Below, one piece after another: positions 29,628-38,897 of a DNA stretch of 64,000 nt. Below the pieces are notes generated by a model. That model had not been told where the DNA came from. It saw only the letters and a program-made list of their open reading frames with translations, and did no database searches. The translations under genes and the position numbers were made by a program. The stretch is from NCBI GenBank assembly GCA_016124655.1, contig WGNI01000004.1, forward strand, positions 164,774 to 228,773, written 5' to 3'. The stretch is from Alphaproteobacteria bacterium. GTDB lineage: Bacteria; Pseudomonadota; Alphaproteobacteria; Caulobacterales; Aquidulcibacteraceae. Numbering within the stretch: position 1 is the first letter of the stretch; each line of letters starts with the position of its first letter.

Positions 29628-30009
29628 CTAGACCTCTTCCACGATCACCGTGAGTCGCCAGCCCAAATCGGCGACGCGGGTGCGGAACCGGCGCATGCCG
29701 TCATGGTCTTCCAGCGCACGCGACACTCTGGAGGCCCCGTCATGGCCAACCATATCGATCCATACGGTTTTGTTTTCAACGCGGAAACCGTCCACAGACA
29801 GGAGCGATGGGTCGATCGCCTCGGCATAATGCGTTAGCGTTTGGCCCCAGCCGAACGCCTCTTGGCCCCACTCTTCCCGCGGATCCAAGATCAGGCTCAT
29901 TCGGACGCGACAGATCTGGGGCAAGCGCGCGCGCAAGTTCATTCGTGATGGTCCCAAACCCGCGCCCCAGATGGTTTTGCAGCGTCCGTGTGAACGCCGC
30001 AAGACTCAT
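29628..30009 (-). pseudogene. Small unknown gene split by an apparent one-base frameshift
   Basis: The ATG at 30009 overlaps the hmgA stop as ATGA, a typical coupled start, and opens with MSLAAFTRTLQNHLGRGF, which looks like real protein. After about residue 33 (around 29910) that frame turns into low-quality sequence ending at 29776, while the neighbouring frame carries protein-like sequence (MSLILDPREEWGQEAFGWG, then WIDMVGHDGASRV) to a stop at 29628. Dropping one base near 29910 joins ALAPDL to RVRMSLILDP and gives one product of about 126 residues. I do not recognise the family. It could be a broken gene, an assembly error, or two overlapping small genes. Confidence 0.55.
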
Positions 30010-31139
30010 TTTGGTTTCCAGCTGTCCACGTAGGATGCGCGCTCGACCGCGGACGCGGCATCGCCCACATCCAGCGGATCGCGCGTGTCGATCATCACGG
30101 CGTACTCGTCGGTTGCGGGTTTGTCCTGCTTGAGCATTTTCGCCAGCGCCTTGGGGTGCGGGCCGTGGGTGAAGCCGGCGGGATGAAACGTCATCATGCC
30201 GGCTTTGATGTCGTCGCGGCTGAAGAAATCCCCGGCGTGGTAGAACAGCACTTCGTCGAAATCGTCATTGTTGTGAAAGAACGGCACTTTCAGCGCGCCG
30301 GGATCGGTTTCGAACGGACGCGGGCAGAAGGTGCAAACCACGAAGCGCTCGGAAGCGAAGGTCGTGTGCGCGCTGGGCGGCAGGTGATAGCGGTGCGAGG
30401 TCAAGGGACGCAGGTCGCGTACATTGATGCGCACGGGCGCAAGATCGCCGTGCCAGCCGACTGCATCGAGCGGATTGTAGGGATAGGTGGCGATCGAGAC
30501 CGCGCCGCGTTTCTTGATCGCAACGCGCGTTTCCCGATCATCGGCCTGATGCGCGCGGAAGGCGTCGTCGAAATCGGGCGTATCGAGCATGGCTGGGTCA
30601 AAGAAGGCGTGCGCACCGGCGAGGCCGCGGTCGGGCATGGTGAAATGCGCGTTCGTGGCTTCGATCAGCAGCGCGTCGATGCGATCGTGCGGCGCGATGC
30701 GCCACATGCAGCCTCGCGGAAGATAAACATAGTCGCCGGCGGCTATGGCGAGATGACCATAGTCGCAATAGAGATCGCCGGCGCCAGCGTGGATGAAGGC
30801 CAGCGTGTCGCCGTCGCCATTGCGCGCCAGACCCGGCATCGGCGCGGCCAGGCGCCAGAAGCGGATCTCGGTCGCCGCGTTGCGCAAGATCACCGGCGCG
30901 CCCCAAGGCGACGAAGCGGCTTCATTGAGGGCGCTTAGGTCGAACGCGCGCGGCCGCAGCGGGCCTTCGAAGGACGACCATCCCGTGGGCGGCCGCTTGT
31001 GATGGAAGAAGGCAGCCGGGCCAAAGAAGCCTTCCTTGGACGCTTCGCGCTCATAGGTTCCGTCCGGCATATCCGCATGCGCCTGGCGCGAATGGACGCC
31101 TTTCGCGGCGCGGACGGGAATCCAATTGCGCTTGCTCAT
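30006..31139 (-). CDS. hmgA: Homogentisate 1,2-dioxygenase
   Basis: This non-heme iron dioxygenase opens the homogentisate ring to maleylacetoacetate. The product is about 377 residues, in the range of the short bacterial form. The N-terminal VHSRQAHADMPDGTYERE, the YVYLPRGCMWRI cupin strand, and the C-terminal metal-binding FHPAGFTHGPHPKAL segment identify it. I prefer ATG 31139 with GAGG upstream; an in-frame ATG at 31160 overlaps the preceding gene. It lies within the tyrosine catabolic operon and overlaps the following small gene by four bases. Confidence 0.93.
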   Translation of the reverse strand: MSKRNWIPVRAAKGVHSRQAHADMPDGTYEREASKEGFFGPAAFFHHKRPPTGWSSFEGPLRPRAFDLSALNEAASSPWGAPVILRNAATEIRFWRLAAPMPGLARNGDGDTLAFIHAGAGDLYCDYGHLAIAAGDYVYLPRGCMWRIAPHDRIDALLIEATNAHFTMPDRGLAGAHAFFDPAMLDTPDFDDAFRAHQADDRETRVAIKKRGAVSIATYPYNPLDAVGWHGDLAPVRINVRDLRPLTSHRYHLPPSAHTTFASERFVVCTFCPRPFETDPGALKVPFFHNNDDFDEVLFYHAGDFFSRDDIKAGMMTFHPAGFTHGPHPKALAKMLKQDKPATDEYAVMIDTRDPLDVGDAASAVERASYVDSWKPK

Positions 31140-31149
31140 GGAATTGGCC

Positions 31150-32202
31150 TCATGGTTCATCCGCGAAAATCGAAATGACGGGCGCCGTTTCGCTCGTCTC
31201 GAAACCGCGATACATGCCCGGCGTGTTGAAACTCCAGGCGGGCGCGCCCTCTGCGTCGATGACGATCACGCAGCCGTCTCCGCCGATCGCGGTCAATGCG
31301 TCGCGGATCACCGCGTCCGCCGCAGTCTTGCCGGACTCGCTTAAATATTCGATGCGCGCGCAAATGGTGCGCGCAACGCTCAAACGAATGAAATATTCGC
31401 CGGTTCCCGTGGCGCTGACCGCGCACACGCCGTTGCGCGCAAAGGTTCCCGCGCCGATGACGGGGGAATCGCCCACCCGCCCCCAACGCTTTCCGGTCGT
31501 GCCGCCCGTCGACGTGCCGGCTGCGTAATGTCCGTTTTGGTCGCGCGCGACCACGCCGATCGTGCCAAAGGCGTGATCGTCAAGCGGCGCGAGCGCAGCG
31601 CTCGGCGATGGCGTCGCCCCTTCCGGCCGAGCCGGGATCGGCGCCCCGCGCGCGCGCAGCGTTTCCTCCAATTGCAGCCAGCGCCGCTCGGTGAAGAAAT
31701 AGGCCGGCGGGACGCGCGCGAGCCCTTGCTCGGTCGCGAAAGCTTCCGCGCCCGCTCCCATCAGCATGACGTGCGGCGATTTCTCCATCACTGCGCGCGC
31801 GAGGCTGATGGGATTGCGCACGCTTGTCACGCCTGCGACCGCGCCCGCAGCGCCGGCGCGCCCATCCATGATGGACGCGTCCAATTCATTGCGCCCGTCG
31901 GCGGTGAAGACGGCGCCGCGGCCCGCATTGAAAAGCGGGTCGTCTTCGAGAATGCGCGCGGCCGCCTCAACGGCGTCGAGACTGGCGCCGCCATCGCGCA
32001 AAACCGCCGCGCCCGCCGCGAGCGCGCGGGCGAGCCCGTCGCGGTACGCCGCTTCCGTTTCCGCGGTCAGTTGCGGGCGTTCGATGATGCCGGCGCCGCC
32101 ATGGATGGCGATCGACCAGCCTGGCGCGGATTGCGTTCGCGCTGGCGCCGCGGCGCACGCACTCAGCAGAACAAGGATTGCGAGCGCACCGGCGATACGC
32201 AT
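31150..32202 (-). CDS. Isoaspartyl peptidase / L-asparaginase-like lipoprotein
   Basis: The 350-residue product is an Ntn-hydrolase of the plant-type asparaginase family. IAIHGGAG at the start of the mature domain, FNAGRGAVFTADG, the MDG segment, the autocleavage and nucleophile site HAFGTIGVVARD with its threonine, and GGTTGKRWGRVGDSP are present. The N-terminus has a lipoprotein signal with lipobox LSAC near residue 17, so the enzyme is probably outside the cytoplasm. The ATG at 32202 overlaps the hppD stop (TGATG). Its location inside the tyrosine operon is unexpected; it could supply amino acids from peptides containing isoaspartate. Confidence 0.9.
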   Translation of the reverse strand: MRIAGALAILVLLSACAAAPARTQSAPGWSIAIHGGAGIIERPQLTAETEAAYRDGLARALAAGAAVLRDGGASLDAVEAAARILEDDPLFNAGRGAVFTADGRNELDASIMDGRAGAAGAVAGVTSVRNPISLARAVMEKSPHVMLMGAGAEAFATEQGLARVPPAYFFTERRWLQLEETLRARGAPIPARPEGATPSPSAALAPLDDHAFGTIGVVARDQNGHYAAGTSTGGTTGKRWGRVGDSPVIGAGTFARNGVCAVSATGTGEYFIRLSVARTICARIEYLSESGKTAADAVIRDALTAIGGDGCVIVIDAEGAPAWSFNTPGMYRGFETSETAPVISIFADEP

Positions 32203-33269
32203 CAAGCGCGCTCCTTTAGAACGCCGCGGCGGATCTGATCGAGTTCGATGGATTCGAACAGCGCTTTGAAATTGCCTTCGCCAAAGCCTTCATTGCCTTT
32301 GCGCTGAATGATTTCAAAGAAGATCGGGCCCACGGCGTTCTGGGTAAAGATCTGCAACAGGAGTCCCTGACCCTGGGTCGGCGCGCCGTCGATCAGGATG
32401 CGATTTGCCTTGAGGCGTTCGATATCCTCGCCGTGCTGGCCGACGCGGGCGGCGACGCCTTCATAATAGGTTTCGGTGGTGTCCTGAAGGGCTACGCCGC
32501 GCCGGCGCAGCGCTTCCACGGATTCGTAAATGTCATCCGTGCCGAGCGCGATGTGCTGAATGCCTTCGCCGCGATACTCGCGCAGGAATTCCTCGATCTG
32601 GCTTTTGTCGTCCTGGCTTTCGTTGAGCGGAATGCGAATTTTTCCGCAGGGGCTGGTCATGGCCTTGGAGACGAGCCCGGTGAGTTTGCCTTCAATGTCG
32701 AAATAGCGGATCTCGCGGAAGTTGAAGATGCGTTCGTAATAGTCGGCCCATTGGCTCATGTTGCCGCGAAACAGATTGTGCGTGAGGTGATCGAGATAGG
32801 TCAGGCCGACGCTGTTGGCGGCTTCGTCAGCGCCGTCGATGGGTTTGAAATCGACGTCATAGATGGACTGGGCGCCGTATCGATCCACCAGATAAACAAA
32901 CGCGCCGCCGATGCCCTCGATGGCGGGAATGTCGAGCTCCATGGGGCCGATCGGCATGTCCACCGGCTTGGCGCCGCGCTTCAGCGCCTGTTCGAACGCG
33001 ACCTTCGCGTCGCGCACGCGGAACGCCATGGCGTTGGCGCTGGGGCCATGCGAAGCGCGGAAATCCGCCGGCTGGCCGGCGGGCTGCATGTTCAAGATGA
33101 AATTGATATCGCCCTGCTTGAAGCGTAGCACATTCTTGGAGCGGTGGCGCGCCACCGCGGTGAAGCCCATGGCTTCGAAATAGCGGCGAATGGCTTCGGG
33201 ATCGGGCCCGGTGAACTCGACGAACTCAAAGCCGTCGGTGCCGATCGGATTGTCGAACAGCTCCGCCAT
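32202..33269 (-). CDS. hppD: 4-Hydroxyphenylpyruvate dioxygenase
   Basis: HppD converts 4-hydroxyphenylpyruvate to homogentisate. The 355-residue product has two VOC domains; iron ligands are visible as a His in YLDHLTHNLF, a His in GIQHIALGTDD and a Glu in IFFEIIQRKGNEGFGEGNF, the diagnostic C-terminal segment. ATG 33269 is fixed by AAGGAG seven bases upstream; the longer frame to 33353 would cross that site. It is the first gene of the operon and divergent from the MarR gene, with a palindrome near the far end of the intergenic region. Confidence 0.95.
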   Translation of the reverse strand: MAELFDNPIGTDGFEFVEFTGPDPEAIRRYFEAMGFTAVARHRSKNVLRFKQGDINFILNMQPAGQPADFRASHGPSANAMAFRVRDAKVAFEQALKRGAKPVDMPIGPMELDIPAIEGIGGAFVYLVDRYGAQSIYDVDFKPIDGADEAANSVGLTYLDHLTHNLFRGNMSQWADYYERIFNFREIRYFDIEGKLTGLVSKAMTSPCGKIRIPLNESQDDKSQIEEFLREYRGEGIQHIALGTDDIYESVEALRRRGVALQDTTETYYEGVAARVGQHGEDIERLKANRILIDGAPTQGQGLLLQIFTQNAVGPIFFEIIQRKGNEGFGEGNFKALFESIELDQIRRGVLKERA

Positions 33270-33345
33270 GGGGCGCTCCTTCGTGCGTTGCATTTCAGGC
33301 GTCGGCGCGCCAGCGACGAGGCGGCGCTTGCCAATTCCTCCATTT

Positions 33346-33361
33346 AGTTTCATTTGTAACT
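33346..33361. promoter_or_regulatory. Candidate MarR-family operator
   Basis: The 16-base sequence AGTTTCATTTGTAACT has dyad symmetry at six of eight pairs (AGTTnCAnnTGnAACT on the minus strand). It ends one base before the MarR start codon and lies about 80 bases upstream of the hppD start, a position suited to control of both directions. Confidence 0.5.
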
Positions 33362-33362
33362 G

Positions 33363-33845
33363 ATGTCCAGTCCGCGCCCAATGCGTCGCGCCGGCGATGC
33401 GCTCGTTCTCGATCGGTTTCTTCCGTACCGGCTGTCGGCGCTGTCAAACCGCGTGTCACGCGCCATTGCGCGCGCCTATGAGGCGGCGTTCGATCTCTCG
33501 ATCCCCGAATGGCGGGTGATGGCGGTGCTTGGGCGCGAGGGCGGGCTGACCGCCAGCGCGCTCGCGGACGCCACGCAGATGGACAAGGTCGCGATCTCGC
33601 GCGCGGTGGCGCGTCTGACGCGCTCTGGCCGGCTGAAGGCGCGCGCGGAAGCCGGCGATGCGCGCCGCCGCGCCTTGTTTCTCACGCCGCGCGGGCTTGC
33701 GGTCTATGAACAGATCGCGCCGCTGGCGCTTGCATACGAGCAGCAGCTCATGACTGCGCTCAGCCAGAGCGAACGTCACGCGCTCGCGGCTCTGCTCGAC
33801 AAGCTCGATCATGCGTCGCGTGCGCTGGGCGACATCGCGCGATGA
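33363..33845 (+). CDS. MarR family transcriptional regulator
   Basis: The 160-residue product has the MarR winged helix: SNRVSRAIARAYEAAFDLS dimerisation helix, IPEWRVMAVLGREGGLTAS, the recognition region MDKVAISRAVARLTRSG and the wing AEAGDARRRALFLTPRG. Its gene is divergent from hppD and overlaps maiA by four bases, so it probably controls the tyrosine/homogentisate pathway, with an aromatic intermediate as a likely effector (inference). No ribosome site precedes ATG 33363 or the alternative ATG at 33381, and the transcript may be leaderless. Confidence 0.9.
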   Translation: MSSPRPMRRAGDALVLDRFLPYRLSALSNRVSRAIARAYEAAFDLSIPEWRVMAVLGREGGLTASALADATQMDKVAISRAVARLTRSGRLKARAEAGDARRRALFLTPRGLAVYEQIAPLALAYEQQLMTALSQSERHALAALLDKLDHASRALGDIAR

Positions 33846-34474
33846 TGGTTCTGCACGATTATTTCCGCTCCGGCGCGTCACACCGGGTGCGCATCGGGCT
33901 CAATCTCAAGGGCGCGGCCTACGAGAAGCGCGCGGTCGATCTGCGCGTGGGCGCGCAGAAAGCGCCCGGTTACACCGCGCTCAATCCGCAAGGCTTGGCG
34001 CCGACGCTGGTGACGGACGACGGCACGGCGCTGACGCAAAGCCTGGCCATTCTGGAATGGCTTGACGAAACCATCCCCTCACCGCCGTTTCTGCCGCGGG
34101 ACGCGATCGACCGCGCGCGCGTGCGGGCGATCGCGGAAATCGTCGCGTGCGACATTCATCCGCTCGGCAATCTTCGCGTGGTGCGCTGGCTGCAGGATAC
34201 GGCGCAGTGCGACGACGCGCGCATCAAGGCGTTCATGGCGGGCTGGGTGAAGGAGGGCTTTGACGCGATCGAGACGCTGATCGGGCAAGGGCCTGGCGGT
34301 CCGTGGTGCTGGGGCGCTGCGCCTACGCTGGCCGACATTTGCGTCGCGCCGCAAATTTACGCGGCGCGCTCACGCTATGATTTCGACATGGGCCCTTATT
34401 CGCGGCTGCGCGCTGTCGAAGCCGCGGCGGCGGCGCATCCGGCCTTTCAGCAAGCACACCCGGAAGCCGAATAG
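33842..34474 (+). CDS. maiA: Maleylacetoacetate isomerase (zeta-class GST)
   Basis: The 210-residue GST-fold enzyme isomerises maleylacetoacetate to fumarylacetoacetate using glutathione. Its N-terminal thioredoxin domain has DYFRSGASHRVRIGLNLKG, carrying the catalytic Ser/Arg motif in the variant form SGASHRVR, and the NPQGLAPTL and TQSLAILEWLDE glutathione-binding segments. CDIHPLGNLRVVRWL in the helical domain is characteristic of this family. It overlaps the MarR stop as ATGA. It completes the pathway with hppD, hmgA and fahA on the other strand. Confidence 0.93.
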   Translation: MMVLHDYFRSGASHRVRIGLNLKGAAYEKRAVDLRVGAQKAPGYTALNPQGLAPTLVTDDGTALTQSLAILEWLDETIPSPPFLPRDAIDRARVRAIAEIVACDIHPLGNLRVVRWLQDTAQCDDARIKAFMAGWVKEGFDAIETLIGQGPGGPWCWGAAPTLADICVAPQIYAARSRYDFDMGPYSRLRAVEAAAAAHPAFQQAHPEAE

Positions 34475-34533
34475 GCGCCTACAGCCATTCGTTTGCGCAT
34501 TGAAGGGGACGCGCTCCCGGGCTTCTTGATTGC

Positions 34534-34578
34534 GCGCGTCTCGTCGCCAAAACCGGTTCCCACTTTTGGCTGACGCGC
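34534..34578. repeat. Intergenic palindromic repeat, copy 1
   Basis: A nested inverted repeat: outer arms GCGCGTC and GACGCGC, inner arms CCAAAA and TTTTGG around an 11-base loop. The core CCAAAACCGGTTCCCACTTT recurs at 56181-56200 with the same arms. It sits between the convergent maiA and leuD stops and could serve as a terminator or RNA-stability element. Similar elements are familiar from other alphaproteobacteria (recalled, not searched). Confidence 0.75.
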
Positions 34579-35184
34579 TTAGCGCCGCCAGGGCGCGCTC
34601 ATGCGGCGGCGTTCTTCAAACGCGGCGATGGCGTCGGCGCGTTTCAGCGTGGAGCCGATATCATCCAGGCCTTCGAGCAATTTTGTTTTCCTGCCGGGAT
34701 CGATCTCGAACGGATAGACGCGCCCGCCGGGGCTTGACACCGTCTGCGTCGGCAGGTCGATCATGAAGCGATGATTGGCGCCGGAGGCTTCCTCCATCAG
34801 CGCTTTCACCGCCTCATCGGACAGCACAATCGGCAGGATGCCGTTGTTGAAGCAATTGTTGTAAAAGATGTCGGCGAAGGACGGCGCGATCACGCAGCGA
34901 ATGCCGAAATCATCGAGCGCCCAGGGCGCATGTTCGCGCGACGAGCCGCAGCCGAAATTGGCGCCCGTGATCAGGATCTCCGCGCCCTGATAGAGCGGCT
35001 TGTTCAGGACGAAATCCTCGCGCGGCTTACCCGCATCGTCGAAGCGCATGTCGTAGAACAGGCCTTTGGCCATCCCTCTGCGCTCGACCGTCGCCAGAAA
35101 TTGCTTGGGGATGATCTGATCGGTGTCGATGTTGGCGATCGGCAGCGGGGCGGCGATCGCGGTCAGTGACGTAAAGGGTTTCAC
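34579..35184 (-). CDS. leuD: 3-Isopropylmalate dehydratase small subunit
   Basis: LeuD forms with LeuC the isopropylmalate isomerase of leucine biosynthesis. The 201-residue product has the swivelling-domain hallmarks [31 protein letters not shown] and [17 protein letters not shown]. The start is GTG at 35184, overlapping the VOC gene stop as GTGA. leuC lies about 2.3 kb upstream on the same strand, separated by two unrelated genes. Confidence 0.95.
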   Translation of the reverse strand: MKPFTSLTAIAAPLPIANIDTDQIIPKQFLATVERRGMAKGLFYDMRFDDAGKPREDFVLNKPLYQGAEILITGANFGCGSSREHAPWALDDFGIRCVIAPSFADIFYNNCFNNGILPIVLSDEAVKALMEEASGANHRFMIDLPTQTVSSPGGRVYPFEIDPGRKTKLLEGLDDIGSTLKRADAIAAFEERRRMSAPWRR

Positions 35185-36044
35185 GGCGCGCTCCGTTGCG
35201 CGGGTTGCAGCATCAAGGTCGGCACGCCGGCGGGCGCATTGCGAACCGTGAAGACGCGCGTGCCGGGCTTGCGGCCTTCGCGCACCTCAGACACGTCCAT
35301 GCCGGAGGCCTGGAGATGCGCGCGCGCAGCGTCGGCGTCGGGCACGCGCCAGGACAAACCCCAGACGACATCGCGCTCCTGCGCGGGCGCGTTGAGCGCG
35401 TGCGCCACTTCCACGATGGCGTCACCGCAGCGGAAGAACATGAGGCGCGTGCCCCAGTCCGGATTGGTGCGGTCGAGCGCCATCTCCAGTCCTAGACGGG
35501 CGCCGTAGAACGCGGCCGCACGCTCGGGATCGGAGGTTTGAACCACGACATGATCGAGGCCGGCGACGGCTGCGTTCGCGGGGGCGACCTTGGCGACGGC
35601 GGGCCAGTTGGCGTTCTCCTCGGTGGCTTCAACGAGGAAGAGCGTTGCGCCGCGCGCTGCCTTTGGATTGAGGATGGATGTCGGCCAGACGCGCGCGGCG
35701 GCGCCATCGGCGCGCGTTGAGCGGACGGGCATGGTTTCGGTGGCGCCAACGCTGCGGCGCTCCAGCCGGCGGCGGACCGCGGCGATATCGTTCACGGCGA
35801 ACGCAATCGCCCACAGACCTTCGCCATGCGCGTCAAGCCGGGCCTTGATCTGATCGCCAGCACGGCCTGGGCCGGCGACGCCGATCACGTCCAGCGCGGT
35901 GTTGCCGAGTTGAAACCATGCGTGCGCCACGCCGTCGTCGCCACCGCGCCAATTCGGCGGACAGCCGAGCAACGTTTCGTAGCCCGCCACCGCTTCATCG
36001 AGCGCATGAACGACGAGCGCGATGTGATCGATGGCGGTGAGCAT
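35181..36044 (-). CDS. VOC family protein (glyoxalase-like, two domains)
   Basis: The 287-residue protein contains two vicinal-oxygen-chelate halves: an N-terminal half starting [20 protein letters not shown], of the type found in glyoxalase-like domains, and a second from about residue 165 with [19 protein letters not shown]. The metal-ligand set is incomplete to the eye, so catalytic activity is uncertain. It overlaps leuD by four bases and is followed upstream by a secreted unknown, so it may travel in the leu transcript without a leucine role. Confidence 0.78.
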   Translation of the reverse strand: MLTAIDHIALVVHALDEAVAGYETLLGCPPNWRGGDDGVAHAWFQLGNTALDVIGVAGPGRAGDQIKARLDAHGEGLWAIAFAVNDIAAVRRRLERRSVGATETMPVRSTRADGAAARVWPTSILNPKAARGATLFLVEATEENANWPAVAKVAPANAAVAGLDHVVVQTSDPERAAAFYGARLGLEMALDRTNPDWGTRLMFFRCGDAIVEVAHALNAPAQERDVVWGLSWRVPDADAARAHLQASGMDVSEVREGRKPGTRVFTVRNAPAGVPTLMLQPAQRSAP

Positions 36045-36049
36045 TCCGA

Positions 36050-37369
36050 TCAGTTCGCACGCGGCAGACGCTGCGTTTCCGGCGCTCCCGGCGTGACGCG
36101 CAACACCTGGCGAATGGTGAGATTGACCGGCTCCTGCGCGGCCTGATCGGGCTTGTCGTCTTCGGCGGCGCCGTCCTCGTCTTCGGCTTCCTCTTCACCG
36201 CCCAAAGACGGCATGCCGAGCGCGGCCGCGCCGGCGGCGGAGACGCGCATGGTGTAGGTGGTGTCCGCCTGACGCACGAGGCCGGTGCGTAGATCGATGT
36301 CGCCGCGCGTGGATTCCGTGACGGAGAAATCCGCGAACGCCAGCACCATTTCCGTCATCGCGGAAATCATTTCCGGCGTGACCTGGTCGGCCTGCGGAAT
36401 TTCGCCGCGCAACGGCTCCATCACCGGCCCGCCGATATACGCCGCCATGGCGCGGATCGAATCGCGCACGCTGTCGCGATCGAGTTCGGCATTGCGCAGC
36501 ACGGTGGCGGCGCCTGCCGTGCGATCGATGGATTCCAGCGTCAATGTGCCGGTCATGCGGATCGGCGGCGCGGAGAACGGCATCGCCCAATCTTCGGTGA
36601 AAGCGCGCGGTGCGCCGACCGACAGCGTCTGGCCTTGCGCGAGCGCGATGTGGCCATAGCTCGACAGGCCTGTGGCGGCGGCGCGCGCGCCAAACCCATC
36701 CAGCGCCGCGGCGATGGCCTGGAGAATGGGAACGCGATGCTCGTTCCAATCGAAGGCCTCGGTCGGCTCTCCAGCGGCGACATCGTCGTAGCGCTCAGCC
36801 GCTGCGGAGACGGCGGCCTGACGTTCCGCCTCCTCCACGGTTTGCGGCTTGGGACCCGGCGGCCGGCCGACCGTCTCCATGCCGAACGCCGAGCCGCGCG
36901 CCGCGGACATGCCGACGCGCGCAAATCCGTCGGCCATCAGCACGAGGTCTTCGATGCGCGCCGTCCATTGCGGCCAGTTGGTCATTTCCGTGCATTGGCC
37001 GCGCACATTGATGCGGCATTCAAAGCCGATGTCGGTGCCCAGGCGCAACGCGGCCGACATGGCTTCGTTGAAGCCGGCCATGTCGATGGCGCTTAAAGCC
37101 TCGCCGCCGGGCCAATCCTCCATGCCCGAGACCGCCATGCTCACAGGCGTGTACTGCCAGCGGGTCGGGGTTTCGATGTCGAGGCGGGTGACGACCGTTG
37201 AGCGCACGTGGCTGGTCTCGCCGCCGAACGCCATTTCCTGATCGTAGTCGAGCGTGACGGAATAGCTTTGTCCCGGCGCCACGCGGATCGGCAGGCTGGC
37301 CTGCTGGGCGGCGGCCTCCGAGGCGCCCCACAATCCCAGCATGCAAACGCCCGTCATCAGTCTCCGCAT
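36050..37369 (-). CDS. Secreted protein of unknown function
   Basis: I do not recognise this 439-residue protein. It starts with a Sec signal peptide (MRRLMTGVCMLGLWGASEAA, cleavage expected near AAAQ). The mature part is mostly beta-prone, with paired cysteines (FECRINVRGQCTEM), an acidic linker near residues 395-415 rich in Glu and Asp, and a final TIRQVLRVTPG segment. Strong AGGAGG before the ATG at 37369 fixes the start; the longer frame from 37627 is leuC antisense. It lies 77 bases after leuC and five bases before the VOC gene. Confidence 0.75.
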   Translation of the reverse strand: MRRLMTGVCMLGLWGASEAAAQQASLPIRVAPGQSYSVTLDYDQEMAFGGETSHVRSTVVTRLDIETPTRWQYTPVSMAVSGMEDWPGGEALSAIDMAGFNEAMSAALRLGTDIGFECRINVRGQCTEMTNWPQWTARIEDLVLMADGFARVGMSAARGSAFGMETVGRPPGPKPQTVEEAERQAAVSAAAERYDDVAAGEPTEAFDWNEHRVPILQAIAAALDGFGARAAATGLSSYGHIALAQGQTLSVGAPRAFTEDWAMPFSAPPIRMTGTLTLESIDRTAGAATVLRNAELDRDSVRDSIRAMAAYIGGPVMEPLRGEIPQADQVTPEMISAMTEMVLAFADFSVTESTRGDIDLRTGLVRQADTTYTMRVSAAGAAALGMPSLGGEEEAEDEDGAAEDDKPDQAAQEPVNLTIRQVLRVTPGAPETQRLPRAN

Positions 37370-37446
37370 GGTCCCCTCCTCATCGTTCTGACGCGCGGCC
37401 TCTATGGCATGGGCGTGTGGGCTTGTCGAAGGCGCGCGGCCCTGAC

Positions 37447-38856
37447 CTAAATTGCGCGCACGTCGGTGAGCATGCCGGTTACGGCGGCCGCTGCGGCCAT
37501 CGCCGGGCTCATCAGGTGCGTGCGTGCGCCGCGGCCCTGGCGGCCCTCGAAATTGCGGTTTGATGTGGAGGCGACGCGCTCGCCCGGCTTGGCGATATCG
37601 GGGTTCATGCCCAAGCACATCGAGCATCCCGGCTCACGCCATTCGAAGCCCGCGTCGATGAACACGCGATCGAGATTTTCTTCTTCCGCCTGCGCGCGCA
37701 CGAGGCCGGAGCCGGGCACCACCATGGCGCGGACGCCGTCGGCGACGGTGCGGCCGCGGACGATCTCCGCGGCGGCGCGCAAATCCTCGATGCGGGAGTT
37801 CGTGCACGACCCGATGAAGACGCGATCGACAGGCAGGCCCTGCAGCGGCTGCCCCGGCGCGAGGTCCATATAGGCCAGCGCGCGGCGCGCGGTTTCGACG
37901 CGGATGGGATCGGAGAAGCTTTCAGGATCTGGAACGGCATCGGCGATCGTCGCGCTCTGCTCGGGGTTGGTGCCCCACGTGACCATGGGCGCCAGCGCAT
38001 CGACATGGATATCAACCACGCGATCCCAGGACGCGTCGTCATCGGATTTCAGCGTGCGCCAAGTGACGAGCGCCTCCTGCCAGGCGCCGCCTTTCGGCGC
38101 GAAGGGTCTGCCCATGACATAGGCGAAGGTCTTGTCGTCCGGCGCGACCAGGCCCGCCCGCGCGCCGGCCTCGATGCTCATGTTGCAGATGGTCATGCGC
38201 GCTTCCATCGAGAGCGCGCGGATCGCCTCGCCGGCATATTCCATGACGTAGCCCGTGCCGCCGCCCATGCCGATCTTGTTGATCAGCGCGAGAACCATGT
38301 CCTTGGAATAGACGCCGTGCGGCAATTGCCCTTCGAAGCGCACGAGCATGTTCTTGGTTTTGCGCGCGCGCAGCGTTTGCGTGGCGAGCACGTGTTCGAC
38401 TTCCGAAGTGCCGATGCCGAAGGCGAGCGCGCCCAAGGCGCCGTGCGTGGAGGTGTGGCTGTCGCCGCAGACGATGGTCATGCCGGGCTGGGTGCGGCCC
38501 TGCTCCGGGCCGACGACGTGGACGATGCCGTTGCGCACGTCGCCCATGGGGAAGAATTCGATGCCCGCGGCTTCGACATTGCGCTCCAGCGTGAGCAATT
38601 GGATGCGGGCTTCCTCATCCTTCACCGCGCCGGCGCCGGCGGCCTGGTTTTCGGTGGGCGTGTTGTGATCGGCGACCGCGAGCGTGAGGTCTGGCCGGCG
38701 GACGCCGCGCTTGGCCTCGTCCAGACCCGAAAACGCCTGCGGCGTGGTCACCTCATGGATGAGGTGGAGATCGATGTAGAGCAGGACCGAGCCGTCCGCC
38801 TCGCGGGCGACGGTGTGGGCGTCGAAGATTTTGTCGTAGAGCGTCTGGCCGGGCAT
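37447..38856 (-). CDS. leuC: 3-Isopropylmalate dehydratase large subunit
   Basis: The 469-residue aconitase-family protein isomerises 2- and 3-isopropylmalate with LeuD. The [4Fe-4S] ligands appear in [13 protein letters not shown] and in [10 protein letters not shown], and the active-site segments [30 protein letters not shown] and the C-terminal [12 protein letters not shown] are conserved. ATG 38856 immediately precedes the conserved [13 protein letters not shown]-terminus. It is the upstream gene of the leuC - unknown - VOC - leuD series. Confidence 0.96.
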   Translation of the reverse strand: MPGQTLYDKIFDAHTVAREADGSVLLYIDLHLIHEVTTPQAFSGLDEAKRGVRRPDLTLAVADHNTPTENQAAGAGAVKDEEARIQLLTLERNVEAAGIEFFPMGDVRNGIVHVVGPEQGRTQPGMTIVCGDSHTSTHGALGALAFGIGTSEVEHVLATQTLRARKTKNMLVRFEGQLPHGVYSKDMVLALINKIGMGGGTGYVMEYAGEAIRALSMEARMTICNMSIEAGARAGLVAPDDKTFAYVMGRPFAPKGGAWQEALVTWRTLKSDDDASWDRVVDIHVDALAPMVTWGTNPEQSATIADAVPDPESFSDPIRVETARRALAYMDLAPGQPLQGLPVDRVFIGSCTNSRIEDLRAAAEIVRGRTVADGVRAMVVPGSGLVRAQAEEENLDRVFIDAGFEWREPGCSMCLGMNPDIAKPGERVASTSNRNFEGRQGRGARTHLMSPAMAAAAAVTGMLTDVRAI

Positions 38857-38897
38857 GGACGTGGTGTAGCGAACGTGCGGCGCGGGTAAAACCGCGA

